Of a DNA stretch of 14,886 bases, positions 5,780 to 13,976 are shown piece by piece; positions within the stretch are counted from its first letter, which is position 1; each line of letters begins with the position of its first letter. Below the pieces are notes generated by a model. The model was given only the letters and a program-made list of their open reading frames with translations. It was not told the origin of the DNA and did not search any database. Source of the stretch: Thiohalocapsa sp. (GTDB lineage Bacteria > Pseudomonadota > Gammaproteobacteria > Chromatiales > Chromatiaceae); contig NZ_JAIFKJ010000236.1 of NCBI RefSeq assembly GCF_019695415.1, positions 1-14,886 of the forward strand. The letters are read 5' to 3'. A program made the translations under genes and the position numbers.

Positions 5780-8700
5780 TCAGTCGCACCGCCACCGAAT
5801 CTCCACCAAAGGCACCTCCCATGCATCGCAGCGCAAGCTGGCGACGTATTGGGGCTCGGTTTGGCTGCGCTCGCGGCGGAGCATGGCAACGATGCGGATG
5901 GCCTCGATGCGGTCTCTGTGAGGCAGCCAGTGGACCGCAGCGCGTTTGGAGAGGCGGGCCACGGCCTGGCCTGCTGAGGTTGTGAGGAGGAGTTGGCTGC
6001 CATCGTGTTGATTCGCCGGGCTTTCGGTGGCTCGGTTCTCGGGCAGCCGCTTGCCGGCTGACGCTCCTACATCGCGCCAGGCGAGCGCATCGCCGGCCTG
6101 CAGGGCGGCCAGGTGGCGGTGGATCGGGGCTTGAAGGGGCTGGCGGCCGGCATAGCTCAGATCCAGGTCGGCAGGGGTGAGCTGGGTGTAGCAGCGGGCG
6201 ATGATCTCGGGCGGCGGCGGCGGTGCCAAGGTCGGCGTTTCCCGCAGCAGCCAGTCGCCGGTAGTCTCCTGCGCTTGCTTGGGCGCTGTGGCGACTGTCG
6301 TCTCCAGCAGCGGCAGGTGGGGGTGGCCGCTGCCGGAGATCTCAAACAGCGTCAGGGTCTCCCGGGCGCGGGTCATGCCAACGTAGAAAGTGCGGCGCTC
6401 GTCTTCGAGCTGCTCGAGGCCGGTACCGCCGTGCCAGCCACCGTCGGCGATCAGCACGTGCGGAAACTCCAAACCCTTGGCGGCGTGCAGCGTCGCCAGC
6501 AGAACACCGTCGCCAATGCTGCGCTCCCGGCGCTGCTCGCCCAGGCTCTCCCAGCAGAATTCCGCGATGTCGGCGGCAGGCGCGGCAAGGCCGTCTGCGT
6601 CCGGCGCTGTTTCGAGCGGCTCCGCACAGGCGTCTCCGGCATGACTCTCCGCAACATCGCCGCCGGGTGCTGTGCCCGCGGCACCCCTCAGCTCCGCGCG
6701 CCAATCGGCAATCAGCTCACCGAGCAGGTCGCGCCATGGCCCAGGTTGCATAGGCAGCAGGTCTTCGAGCTGCGCCGGCGTCAGCGGCATCTGTCCGCGC
6801 ACCTTCAGGGCGGCGAGGAAGGTGTGGACCTCGCGGACGCGGTGCAGGCCCGGCAGGTCAGCCCACAGGCGCACCGGGATGCCCGCGTGCTCGCAGAGCG
6901 CCCGCACCGGCGCCAGCACATCGTGCCGGCGGGCGAGCACCGCGAAGTCCCGCCAGCTGCCGCCGCCGAGCCGATGTAGTGCCTGCATGCGGGCGACGAT
7001 GGCCGCCGCCTGCCGGCCCGAGTCCGGTACCTGCTGCACCAGCACGCGGCCGCGGGCGTGGCGGTCCAGCTTGTGCCAGCGCCCACCGGCGGGGTCCTGC
7101 GCCCGGGCGCGGTCGATGCGGATGGGCTGATCCTTCTTCATACGCTCGCGGTTGTGGGCGATCAGCGCGTTGGCGGCAGCGATGATGTGCGCGCTGCTGC
7201 GGTAGTTCTCCCTCAAGTAGTGGAGCTCGGCGTCGTAGTCCTGCCGGAACCGGCGGATGTATTCCACGCTGGCGCCGCGGAAGGCGTAGATGTTCTGGTC
7301 GTCGTCGCCGACGGCGAGCAGGGTGAGGCGGCCGTCGTCGCCATTGCGCTCCAGCGTGCGGCCGGCGATGGCGCTCACCAGCCGGTACTGCATGGCATCG
7401 ATGTCTTGGTACTCGTCCACCAGGATGTGGCGGTAGCCCGCGAGCAGCCGCTCGCGGGCGGCGTTTGGGTCGAGGCCCGGTAGGACCTTCTGGCCTTCCA
7501 GCAGCGCAACGGCCTCGCTCAGCACGCTTTCGAAGTCCGGGGTGTTGTCCTTGCCGTCGGCGGCACGCTCGGCGTACGAATGTCCAGTTAAGCGCATCGC
7601 AAAGCCGTGGTAGGTCTGCACCGTCACCGGCCGCGCGGCGTCCCCCACCAGCTCGCCGAGCCGCCGCCGCAATTCCAGCGCAGCGGACCGATTGAAGCAG
7701 AGCACCAGGATGCGATGCGCAGGTACCCGCAGCACCCGCAGCAGATAGGCGCAGCGGTGCACGATGACCCGGGTCTTGCCGGCGCCTGGGCCCGCCAGCA
7801 CCAGGCGGTTGCCGTCCTCGGGCGCGGCAACGATCTCGGTCTGTGCCGGGTTGCGCAGGGCATCGACGATGCGGACGAAGGACTCGGCAGTAGTGGCGCG
7901 GGAGAGCATCTCGCGCTGATCGCCAAAGAAGCGCTGGACGAAGGCCTCCTTGCCCAGGGAGAAATACCCCGCTACCAGCCCCAGCGCCTGGCGGATCTGC
8001 TCGGCGCCGAGGCGGGCGTAGCGATCCATGACATGGATCTGGAACACCCGCTCGCCGTAGTGCTGGGCCAGCGGCTGATACTGAGCCCTGCTGTAGCGCC
8101 GACGCTTGGCCTCCGGCAGCACCCGAACGCTCATGGCAGAGCGGAACACGGCGAGCCCGCCGTGCAGGATGATGGCGCCCTGCTCGTGCAGGAACATGAG
8201 CCCGCGGTCCGCCGCGGCCAGCGGGTCCCGGACCTCGCCTGCGAGCACCAAATCGCCGGCAATTGCGCGGGTCAGCTCGTCGGTGCCGAAGCGCAGCAGC
8301 AGGTCGGCGCCAGGCGGGGCGTCTGCCGGCAGCTTGGCCAGCAGGGTGCTCAGGATCAGCTGGGCCACGGTGCGCCGTCGCTCGGCGGTTCGGGCGAGCG
8401 TCGGCCAGTCGCGGTGCAGACGCACCCGGTAGTGATCGCGGTCCAACTGCAGAAGGTCCAGGCTGCCGCGGGCGCCGGCCAGGCCGCGGCCGTCCAGCGA
8501 CAGACCCTTGAGCAGAGCACGCAGGGTGTCAGGGGTGCTGTCGGCGTGGCCCGCATCCAGCAGGTGTTGGTTGAGCCGCCGCAGGGACAGGTGCAGCCAG
8601 TCCTCGGGGTCGGTGTCCGGTTGCTGCTCGCGCAGCGCCTCCAGCATGGCCCGCTCCAGGGCGACCACCCGTGCCAGGATGGCCTGGGAGCTGTCGCGCA

Positions 8701-11245
8701 CCTTGTGGCGGACGAAGGCGCTGAGCTGCGGCCCCTCGTCCACCAGCCCGGCCCGGGCCATGTCGTGCAGCGTGCGCAGCACCCGCTGCGCTGCGGTCTG
8801 GCCGCGGTCCCAGTCGGCGCCTGAATGCTCCTTGCAGGCGGGCAGCAGCGCGAGCTCGTCCGCGGTGAAGCTGTCGTCCGGCTCCGCGTTCAAAAGGACC
8901 TCAAGAATGGCGAGCCAGCGCGCGCCCTGCGCCGCCGACAGGTTCAGTCCGGCGATCTTCCGCTCCGCGGTGGCCAGGTCCGGGACCGCCGGTCGGCCCT
9001 GGAAGACGCCGGTGCGGTTCTCGTCCCGCTGCACCAGCCCGGCACGCTCCAGCCAGGAGATGGCGATGCGCACCCGGGTATCGGCGTCGCGCGCCTCGGG
9101 GTCGAAGCCGAGGCGCAGCTCCTCATCGCGCAGCAGCTCGCCGGCGGTGACCACCACGTCGCCGTCGCGGTTCGGCTTGGCCCGCTTCAGTCCCCGAAGG
9201 ATCTCGGCGATGTCCCGCTGGGTGAGCTGGGATAGGGCCTCCATGCCGAACTGGGCCTCGATGTCCTGCTGGTCGTAGAGCAGCACGCAGAGGGCGGGCT
9301 CGCGGTCGCGGCCGGCGCGGCCGGCCTCCTGAATGTAGTTCTCCAGCGACGCCGGGATGTCCGCGTGGATGACGAGCCGCACGTCCTCCTTGTCCACGCC
9401 CATGCCGAAGGCGTTGGTAGCGCAGATGACCGCCAGCTCGCCGGCCACGAAGGCGTCCTGGATGCGCTTCTTCTCCGGTGCGTCGAGGCCAGCGTGGAAG
9501 GCCTCCACCGCCCAACCCTCGCGTTGCAGCCGCTCCGCCAGCGCCTCAGTGCGCCGGCGGCGGGAGGCGTAAACGATGGCAGAGCCGGTGGGTGCGGCGG
9601 GACGCTTCAAGTGCTCAGTCAGAATGGCATGAATACGCGCCTCCTTCTCGTGCTTGCCCGCGAGCTGCACCTCGAAGGCCAGGTTGTCCCGCTCCACGCC
9701 GCCCTCGAACAGGGTCAGCGCGAGACCAAGCTCGTTGCGGAAGTGCGTCAGAATCTCATCAATGACGTCCTGCTTGGCCGTTGCCGTAAAGCAGGCCACC
9801 GGCGGGATGGAGACCCGCTGACGCTCGGCCAGGGTGCGGATGAAGCGGCTGGCATAGAGATAATCGGGCCGGAAGTCGTGGCCCCACTTGGACAGGCAGT
9901 GGGCCTCATCGAACACCCAGCAGCCGATCTCCCGGCTCGCCAGCATATTGGCCACTGAGCGGTTGCGCAGCTGCTCCGGCGACAAGTACAGGATGGCCAC
10001 GTCGCCCAGGCGCACCCGCTCCATGACGTCGCCCCGCTCCGGCGGGGTGAGGAGCCCGTATAGCGCGGCCGCATTGGTGGCACCGGTCTTGCGCACCAGG
10101 TTGTCCACCTGGTCCTTCATCAACGCCTGCAACGGCGAGATCACCACCGTCAGCGTCCCGCGGCCCGTATAGCGCGCCAGCGCCGGCAGCTGGAAACAGA
10201 GCGACTTGCCGCCGCCGGTGGGCAGGATCGCGAGCAGGGGCATGCCGGCCATGCCGTCGGTGACCACCGCCTGTTGCAGGCTCGTGCCGTCGGGCATCGC
10301 CGGCTCCGCGCGGAAGGCGTCGAAGCCAAACCAGCGACGGAGCTGCGTCGCCGGGTCATGGGTCTCTCGGCACCAGGCGCACTCCGGCTCACCGCACGGC
10401 AGCTCGCGCAGGGCTTTCAGCAGGCTCGCCGTGGCCGGAAAGCGCTGGCGCACCCAGGGCGGCAGCACCGAGTTGCCGCCGGCCACCGTGAGCCAGGCGG
10501 CGGCGTAGGCGAGCACCGGGCGCAGTTTGATGTCCTCGATGTGATTCAGGATCAGCCGCGGTGCCGCCGTGGTGCAGGCGCGGCCCTGCCATTGCGCGAG
10601 CAGGGTATCGCGCACTTGCTGCACCTTGGGTAAGGCTGCCCCGAGCAGCTGGAACACTGAGGCAATGCCGTTGCCGCCGGTGGGGTTGTCTTCCAGCAAG
10701 GTCGCGCCCTGGAAGCAGAAGCGATACGCGGCCAGCAGCCCCGTCTCGCGCTCGTCGGCGGCGAGGCGCTTGGCGAGCTCCTCGCACTGCTCCCGTAGCA
10801 CCTGCGCCGCCAGCCGGCAGTCCGCCACAGGGTCCGCCAAGCTGTCGCGCACCAGCTTGTAGTTCTTGACCAGCCGGTGGTAGGGGTTCTGCGGAAAGGC
10901 GAGCGGCGAGAGGTAGAGGGTGTCGACGATGGGCCGCCCGAGCAGCCCGAGCGCCGGCGCCAGTGCCCGCAGGGTCGGCAGGTCATGGCCCAGCAGGTTG
11001 TGGCCGATGACCGTCTCGGCGTCGCCGGCGAATTCCGTCAGCTCCTGGAGCGCCGAGGCAAGATCGAAACGGCCCTCGCGGCGGAATTCGCGGACGTCAC
11101 CCCGCTCGGTCCGAATGGCGCCGATCTTGTGGACGCAGCCTGAGGGCCCAGTTTCCAGATCGAGGAGCAGAGCACGGTCGAGCCAGGAGACGAGCAGGTC
11201 GTCGATCGTTGCGCCGCCCTCCGTATGCCTTCCGTCGTCTGCCAT
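5780..11245 (-). CDS. Exonuclease-RecQ-UvrD fusion helicase (1821 residues)
   Basis: This very large DNA repair or recombination protein has three enzymatic regions. Residues 20-150 resemble a DEDD 3'-5' exonuclease, with DLET at 29-32, GHNLLGHD at 81-88 and D142. A Cys cluster, C284/C289/C292 with H296, precedes a RecQ helicase: GGGKS 344-348, DEAHCLSKWGHDFRPDY 446-462, FTATA 486-490 and QEAGRAGRD 639-647. After about 450 residues comes a UvrD/Rep helicase: GPGAGKT 1152-1158, DEYQD 1277-1281, GDDDQNIYAFRG 1313-1324, ENYRS 1346-1350, HAAKGLEF 1587-1594 and FYVGMTRARETL 1620-1631. Both ATPase sites look intact. RecQ proteins are usually about 600-700 residues. I chose the ATG at 11245; an in-frame ATG at 11395 would add 50 low-complexity residues and overlap the divergent promoter. 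The gene stands alone in its transcription direction. Confidence 0.95.
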   Translation of the reverse strand: MADDGRHTEGGATIDDLLVSWLDRALLLDLETGPSGCVHKIGAIRTERGDVREFRREGRFDLASALQELTEFAGDAETVIGHNLLGHDLPTLRALAPALGLLGRPIVDTLYLSPLAFPQNPYHRLVKNYKLVRDSLADPVADCRLAAQVLREQCEELAKRLAADERETGLLAAYRFCFQGATLLEDNPTGGNGIASVFQLLGAALPKVQQVRDTLLAQWQGRACTTAAPRLILNHIEDIKLRPVLAYAAAWLTVAGGNSVLPPWVRQRFPATASLLKALRELPCGEPECAWCRETHDPATQLRRWFGFDAFRAEPAMPDGTSLQQAVVTDGMAGMPLLAILPTGGGKSLCFQLPALARYTGRGTLTVVISPLQALMKDQVDNLVRKTGATNAAALYGLLTPPERGDVMERVRLGDVAILYLSPEQLRNRSVANMLASREIGCWVFDEAHCLSKWGHDFRPDYLYASRFIRTLAERQRVSIPPVACFTATAKQDVIDEILTHFRNELGLALTLFEGGVERDNLAFEVQLAGKHEKEARIHAILTEHLKRPAAPTGSAIVYASRRRRTEALAERLQREGWAVEAFHAGLDAPEKKRIQDAFVAGELAVICATNAFGMGVDKEDVRLVIHADIPASLENYIQEAGRAGRDREPALCVLLYDQQDIEAQFGMEALSQLTQRDIAEILRGLKRAKPNRDGDVVVTAGELLRDEELRLGFDPEARDADTRVRIAISWLERAGLVQRDENRTGVFQGRPAVPDLATAERKIAGLNLSAAQGARWLAILEVLLNAEPDDSFTADELALLPACKEHSGADWDRGQTAAQRVLRTLHDMARAGLVDEGPQLSAFVRHKVRDSSQAILARVVALERAMLEALREQQPDTDPEDWLHLSLRRLNQHLLDAGHADSTPDTLRALLKGLSLDGRGLAGARGSLDLLQLDRDHYRVRLHRDWPTLARTAERRRTVAQLILSTLLAKLPADAPPGADLLLRFGTDELTRAIAGDLVLAGEVRDPLAAADRGLMFLHEQGAIILHGGLAVFRSAMSVRVLPEAKRRRYSRAQYQPLAQHYGERVFQIHVMDRYARLGAEQIRQALGLVAGYFSLGKEAFVQRFFGDQREMLSRATTAESFVRIVDALRNPAQTEIVAAPEDGNRLVLAGPGAGKTRVIVHRCAYLLRVLRVPAHRILVLCFNRSAALELRRRLGELVGDAARPVTVQTYHGFAMRLTGHSYAERAADGKDNTPDFESVLSEAVALLEGQKVLPGLDPNAARERLLAGYRHILVDEYQDIDAMQYRLVSAIAGRTLERNGDDGRLTLLAVGDDDQNIYAFRGASVEYIRRFRQDYDAELHYLRENYRSSAHIIAAANALIAHNRERMKKDQPIRIDRARAQDPAGGRWHKLDRHARGRVLVQQVPDSGRQAAAIVARMQALHRLGGGSWRDFAVLARRHDVLAPVRALCEHAGIPVRLWADLPGLHRVREVHTFLAALKVRGQMPLTPAQLEDLLPMQPGPWRDLLGELIADWRAELRGAAGTAPGGDVAESHAGDACAEPLETAPDADGLAAPAADIAEFCWESLGEQRRERSIGDGVLLATLHAAKGLEFPHVLIADGGWHGGTGLEQLEDERRTFYVGMTRARETLTLFEISGSGHPHLPLLETTVATAPKQAQETTGDWLLRETPTLAPPPPPEIIARCYTQLTPADLDLSYAGRQPLQAPIHRHLAALQAGDALAWRDVGASAGKRLPENRATESPANQHDGSQLLLTTSAGQAVARLSKRAAVHWLPHRDRIEAIRIVAMLRRERSQTEPQYVASLRCDAWEVPLVEIRWRCD

Positions 11246-11268
11246 GTTCGTTGTCGCTGCTCCGGCAG

Positions 11269-11297
11269 CCGATTGCCGGACCGATGGCCGCAATCGG
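11269..11297. repeat. Inverted repeat in the divergent intergenic region
   Basis: CCGATTGC (11269-11276) is repeated in inverse as GCAATCGG (11290-11297) with a 13-base spacer. It lies 24-52 bases upstream of the chosen start of the exonuclease-RecQ-UvrD gene and within the 189-base gap shared with the divergent metallo-hydrolase gene. It could be an operator or a leader hairpin of the helicase transcript. Confidence 0.35.
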
Positions 11298-11374
11298 ACG
11301 GTCACCTGTGTGGATTCTTGCGCCGATCGGACCGCATTGACCAGCGTATGGCCAGCATCGGCCTGCTGGATGAG

Positions 11375-11402
11375 TTGGTGGTACTGGTGGTGCATGTAGA
11401 AT
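11375..11402 (+). promoter_or_regulatory. Candidate sigma-70 promoter of the metallo-hydrolase gene
   Basis: TTGGTG (11375-11380) and TAGAAT (11397-11402) are separated by 16 bases and lie 32 bases before the chosen ATG at 11435. The -10 matches TATAAT at five of six positions, and the -35 matches TTGACA at three, including the leading TTG. This is a plausible but unproven promoter. Confidence 0.4.
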
Positions 11403-11434
11403 CAGACCCGCTACACCAAAGCCCAGGTATGCCA

Positions 11435-12418
11435 ATGGCCTCGTCCCACACCAAAAGCATTTTGTACGCCTTCTGCCTGTGCCTGTCCGCAGCACTCGCC
11501 GTCGGCATGAGCAAGGTCGCCGCCGCCGAGCCCACTCCCATCGACATCGACATGCCACTGCGCAAGGTGTCGGACCACGTCTACTACGTGCAGGGCATGG
11601 CAGGCATCGCCACCGACAACAAGGGCTTCATCTCCAACGCCGCGGCCATCGTCACCGACGACGGCATCGCAGTGGTGGACGCGCTCGGCTCGCCGTCGCT
11701 GGCCAAGCGCTTCATCGACGAGATCCGCACCGTTTCCGATGCGCCCATCAAGACTGTCATCGTCACGCATTATCATGCGGACCATATCTACGGTCTGCAG
11801 GTGTTCGAGGATCTGGGTGCCAGGATCATCGCCCCCGGCGGCTTCCAGGACTATCTGGACTCGCCGGCCGCCGAAGAGCGTTTGGAGGAGCGGCGCTTCT
11901 CTCTTGACCCCTGGGTCAACGAGGACACCCGGCTGGTGAGCCCGGACGTGGTGATCACGGAGCAGACGGAGATCGGCTTGGGCGATGTGACCCTGGATAT
12001 CCGTTATCTGGGCCCGGCCCACTCCGACGGCGACCTCGCCGTGCTGGTGAGCCCAGACAATGTGCTGATCTCTGGCGACATCATCTTCGAGGGCCGGGTG
12101 CCCTTCACCGGCAGCGCGGACACCAAGCGCTGGCTCACGGTGCTTGAATCCCTGGACGATACCGGCATCGATGCGCTGATTCCGGGTCATGGCCCGGCCG
12201 CCAGCGAGCCCGCCGAAGCCGTCTCGCGCACCCTGGACTATCTCAAGTACACCCGCGAGCAGATGTCCGCAGCCGTGGCCGAAATGGTCCCCTTCGCCGA
12301 GGCCTACGAGGCGGCCGATTGGTCGCGCTTCCAAAAGCTGCCGGCGTTCGACGCCGCCCATCGGCGCAACGCCTACGGCATCTATTTGTCGCTTGAGCAG
12401 GAGATGCTGGGGGAGTGA
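11435..12418 (+). CDS. Exported metallo-beta-lactamase-fold hydrolase, SoxH-like
   Basis: This 327-residue zinc hydrolase-type protein has an N-terminal signal peptide: a hydrophobic core at about 9-24, with likely cleavage after VAAA near residue 31. It should therefore act in the periplasm. All metal ligands of the fold are present: HYHADH at 112-117, H196 in GPAHSDGD, D215 in SGDIIF and H252 in PGHGP. The arrangement resembles the SoxH and quinoprotein-relay group of metallo-beta-lactamase proteins found in sulfur and methanol oxidisers. The substrate is unknown. The ATG at 11435 is preferred because AGG lies seven bases upstream. An ATG two codons earlier, at 11429, sits too close to that AGG. 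It is the only plus-strand gene here, divergent from the large helicase gene and convergent with the toxin gene. Confidence 0.9.
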   Translation: MASSHTKSILYAFCLCLSAALAVGMSKVAAAEPTPIDIDMPLRKVSDHVYYVQGMAGIATDNKGFISNAAAIVTDDGIAVVDALGSPSLAKRFIDEIRTVSDAPIKTVIVTHYHADHIYGLQVFEDLGARIIAPGGFQDYLDSPAAEERLEERRFSLDPWVNEDTRLVSPDVVITEQTEIGLGDVTLDIRYLGPAHSDGDLAVLVSPDNVLISGDIIFEGRVPFTGSADTKRWLTVLESLDDTGIDALIPGHGPAASEPAEAVSRTLDYLKYTREQMSAAVAEMVPFAEAYEAADWSRFQKLPAFDAAHRRNAYGIYLSLEQEMLGE

Positions 12419-12426
12419 TCTTCAGC

Positions 12427-12466
12427 GCAGCGGTGCCGGGCGATTCAGCCCGAGCCGCGGGGCTGC
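12427..12466. terminator. Hairpin between convergent genes, possible bidirectional terminator
   Basis: CGGGC (12437-12441) pairs with GCCCG (12448-12452) over a six-base loop, and GCAGC (12427-12431) pairs with GCTGC (12462-12466) outside it, giving an imperfect long hairpin. It fills the gap between the metallo-hydrolase stop and the toxin stop, where a shared terminator is expected. No T run follows on either strand, so intrinsic termination is doubtful. Confidence 0.3.
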
Positions 12467-12736
12467 TCAGTCGCCGTAGTGAGTGCGCGCCCGGAGCACA
12501 ATCACCAGGAGCTCGTCATCATGGATGGCGTAGACGATGCGGTCCTGATAGGTAAGCCGCACGGACCAATAGCCCTTGAGTGGACCCACGAGCTGCTTGC
12601 CTGAATAGGGATCGACGGCTAGGCGATTGCGAAGGATGTCCTTCAGTTTGCCCCTCACCTTGGGGGTAAGCTTTTGGACATCCTTCTCCGCCTGCCGCGT
12701 GAACCGAATGCGGTAGCGTTTGGGTCCCTCCGGCAC
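12467..12736 (-). CDS. RelE/ParE-superfamily toxin, Txe/YoeB-like
   Basis: This 89-residue protein is a toxin of a type II toxin-antitoxin pair, probably a ribosome-dependent mRNA endonuclease. The pattern RIRFTRQAEKDVQKL, then GPLKGYWSVRLTYQDRIVYAIHDDELLVIVL and a C-terminal HY, matches YoeB-like RelE toxins. R60, R66, H86 and Y87 stand where that family keeps catalytic and binding residues. The glutamate expected before the 'PLKG' stretch is not evident. The start is GTG at 12736, nine bases after the antitoxin stop, with GAGGAC as ribosome-binding site overlapping that stop codon. Translation should therefore depend on the antitoxin gene. Confidence 0.9.
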   Translation of the reverse strand: MPEGPKRYRIRFTRQAEKDVQKLTPKVRGKLKDILRNRLAVDPYSGKQLVGPLKGYWSVRLTYQDRIVYAIHDDELLVIVLRARTHYGD

Positions 12737-12745
12737 GGTCCGTCC

Positions 12746-13051
12746 TCACTGCGGCTCGTCGAAGACCTCTTCAAAGGATCGGGTGTCGCCCGCAGCCGCC
12801 TGTGCTTGCGCTGCTGCCAGGCTGCGGCGAAACTCAGCGCTGGACAAAAGCGCCAGTGTCTCCATCAGCCCCTCATACTCGGTCTCGGACATGAGCACCG
12901 CGTCGCCTTGGCGATGACGGATGTGCAACACCTCATGGCGCTCGTTGACACGCTTGATCAAGTCGAAGAAGCCCTTGCGGGCGTCTGTGGCGGTGATGGC
13001 ACTCACGGCGGGCGGTGGAGGATAAGTACGTACAGGTTCTGGTACGGACAT
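12746..13051 (-). CDS. Phd/YefM-family antitoxin
   Basis: This 101-residue antitoxin has a DNA-binding N-terminal Phd/YefM fold: VSAITATDARKGFFDLIKRVNERHEVLHIRHRQGDAVLMSETEYEGLMETL. A flexible C-terminal part (ALLSSAEFRRSL onward, Ala-rich, ending FEEVFDEPQ) should wrap and neutralise the toxin. Such pairs usually repress their own promoter. Fifteen residues precede the family's usual start. A GTG at 13006 is an alternative start but lacks a clear ribosome-binding site, so the ATG at 13051 is kept. If the later start is right, the TGTACGTAC sequence around 13024-13032 would lie in the leader as a candidate operator. The pair is directly downstream of the transporter gene. Confidence 0.92.
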   Translation of the reverse strand: MSVPEPVRTYPPPPAVSAITATDARKGFFDLIKRVNERHEVLHIRHRQGDAVLMSETEYEGLMETLALLSSAEFRRSLAAAQAQAAAGDTRSFEEVFDEPQ

Positions 13052-13093
13052 TAGACCCAGACGCCATTTCCGTCAACATCGCGGAATCTCCCT

Positions 13094-13891
13094 TCAGGCG
13101 CCGAGCCAGCCCCGCACCGTCGGCCAGAGCAGCAGTATCCCGGTCACCGCCGCGGTCCCGAGGAACATGACCCGGAGAAAGCGATTGCCACGCCTGATGC
13201 CGAAGCTGGCGCCCAGGTAGCTGCCGAGCAGCGCACCGGCGATGAGCCCTGGCGCCAGCGGCCAGATGACATGCCCCATGAAGACGTGGGCGACCGCGCC
13301 GACGCCGTTCCAGAAGATGCCGTTGGCGGCGAGCGTCATGGACGTGGCGTGGAGCTGGTCGTAGCGCAGCAGCCAAAGATAGATGAACGTGGTAAACACG
13401 CCGCTGCCGGCGCTGATCCAGCCGGAGTAGAAGGCAGCGGGGATCAGCAGTGCCGAGCCAATGAGCAGCAGCCTGGGTGACAGGTTGGAGGGCTCAAACA
13501 CATTGGGCACCGCCCTGCGCGCGAGGGTGAGTCCCACCATCGCGATGATGACCCCGCCTACCAAGGGCTCCATCACCTCCCCCGGCACCGCTGCTGCAAA
13601 GCGGGTGCCGAGCACAACGAAGGGCAGCCCCACCAGCGCCGTCCACCAGAACACCCGCCAATCGATGAGCCCCTCGCGCACATAGCGCAGCGTTGAGCCG
13701 ATGCCGATGAAGCCCACGGCGAGCTTATGGCTCGCCAGTGCGTTGATGAAGGGCAGGCCGGTGAAGAGCAAAACCGGCAGCAGGATCAGCCCCGCTCCGC
13801 CGCCGGAGAGGCTGGAGAAGAAGCAGGCCGCGAAGCTCGCGGCGAAGGTGAGCAGCACCAGCCCGAGACCAATGTCCTGGAAGGGATCCAT
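13094..13891 (-). CDS. TSUP (TauE/SafE) family membrane transporter
   Basis: This 265-residue integral membrane protein has seven to eight hydrophobic segments. The two-fold TSUP repeat is visible: SSLSGGGAGLILLPVLL at about 26-42 in the first half, and YSGWISAGSGVFTTFIYLW at about 155-173 in the second. Length and repeat pattern fit the TauE/SafE family, whose characterised members move sulfite, sulfoacetate or other organosulfur anions, though many family members have unknown substrates. The ATG at 13891 begins MDPFQDIGLGLVLLTF; no strong ribosome-binding site is seen. The antitoxin gene follows after 42 bases in the same direction. The upstream 85-base gap to the DUF4139 gene holds a weak CTCGG/CCGAG hairpin but no T tract. 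Confidence 0.93.
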   Translation of the reverse strand: MDPFQDIGLGLVLLTFAASFAACFFSSLSGGGAGLILLPVLLFTGLPFINALASHKLAVGFIGIGSTLRYVREGLIDWRVFWWTALVGLPFVVLGTRFAAAVPGEVMEPLVGGVIIAMVGLTLARRAVPNVFEPSNLSPRLLLIGSALLIPAAFYSGWISAGSGVFTTFIYLWLLRYDQLHATSMTLAANGIFWNGVGAVAHVFMGHVIWPLAPGLIAGALLGSYLGASFGIRRGNRFLRVMFLGTAAVTGILLLWPTVRGWLGA

Positions 13892-13976
13892 GTGCGTGAC
13901 TTACGGGTTGGGGATGGGCTGTGCGCCGGCTCGGCTTCACCCGAGACCGTCCGCGCTTGGGGTCGGCTTCACGTCG

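Noticed and set aside
7607..8824. Plus-strand open frame of 405 codons
   Set aside because: It is antisense to the continuous helicase fusion gene, is rich in Gln/Ala/Gly without motifs, and is best explained by GC-rich codon bias.
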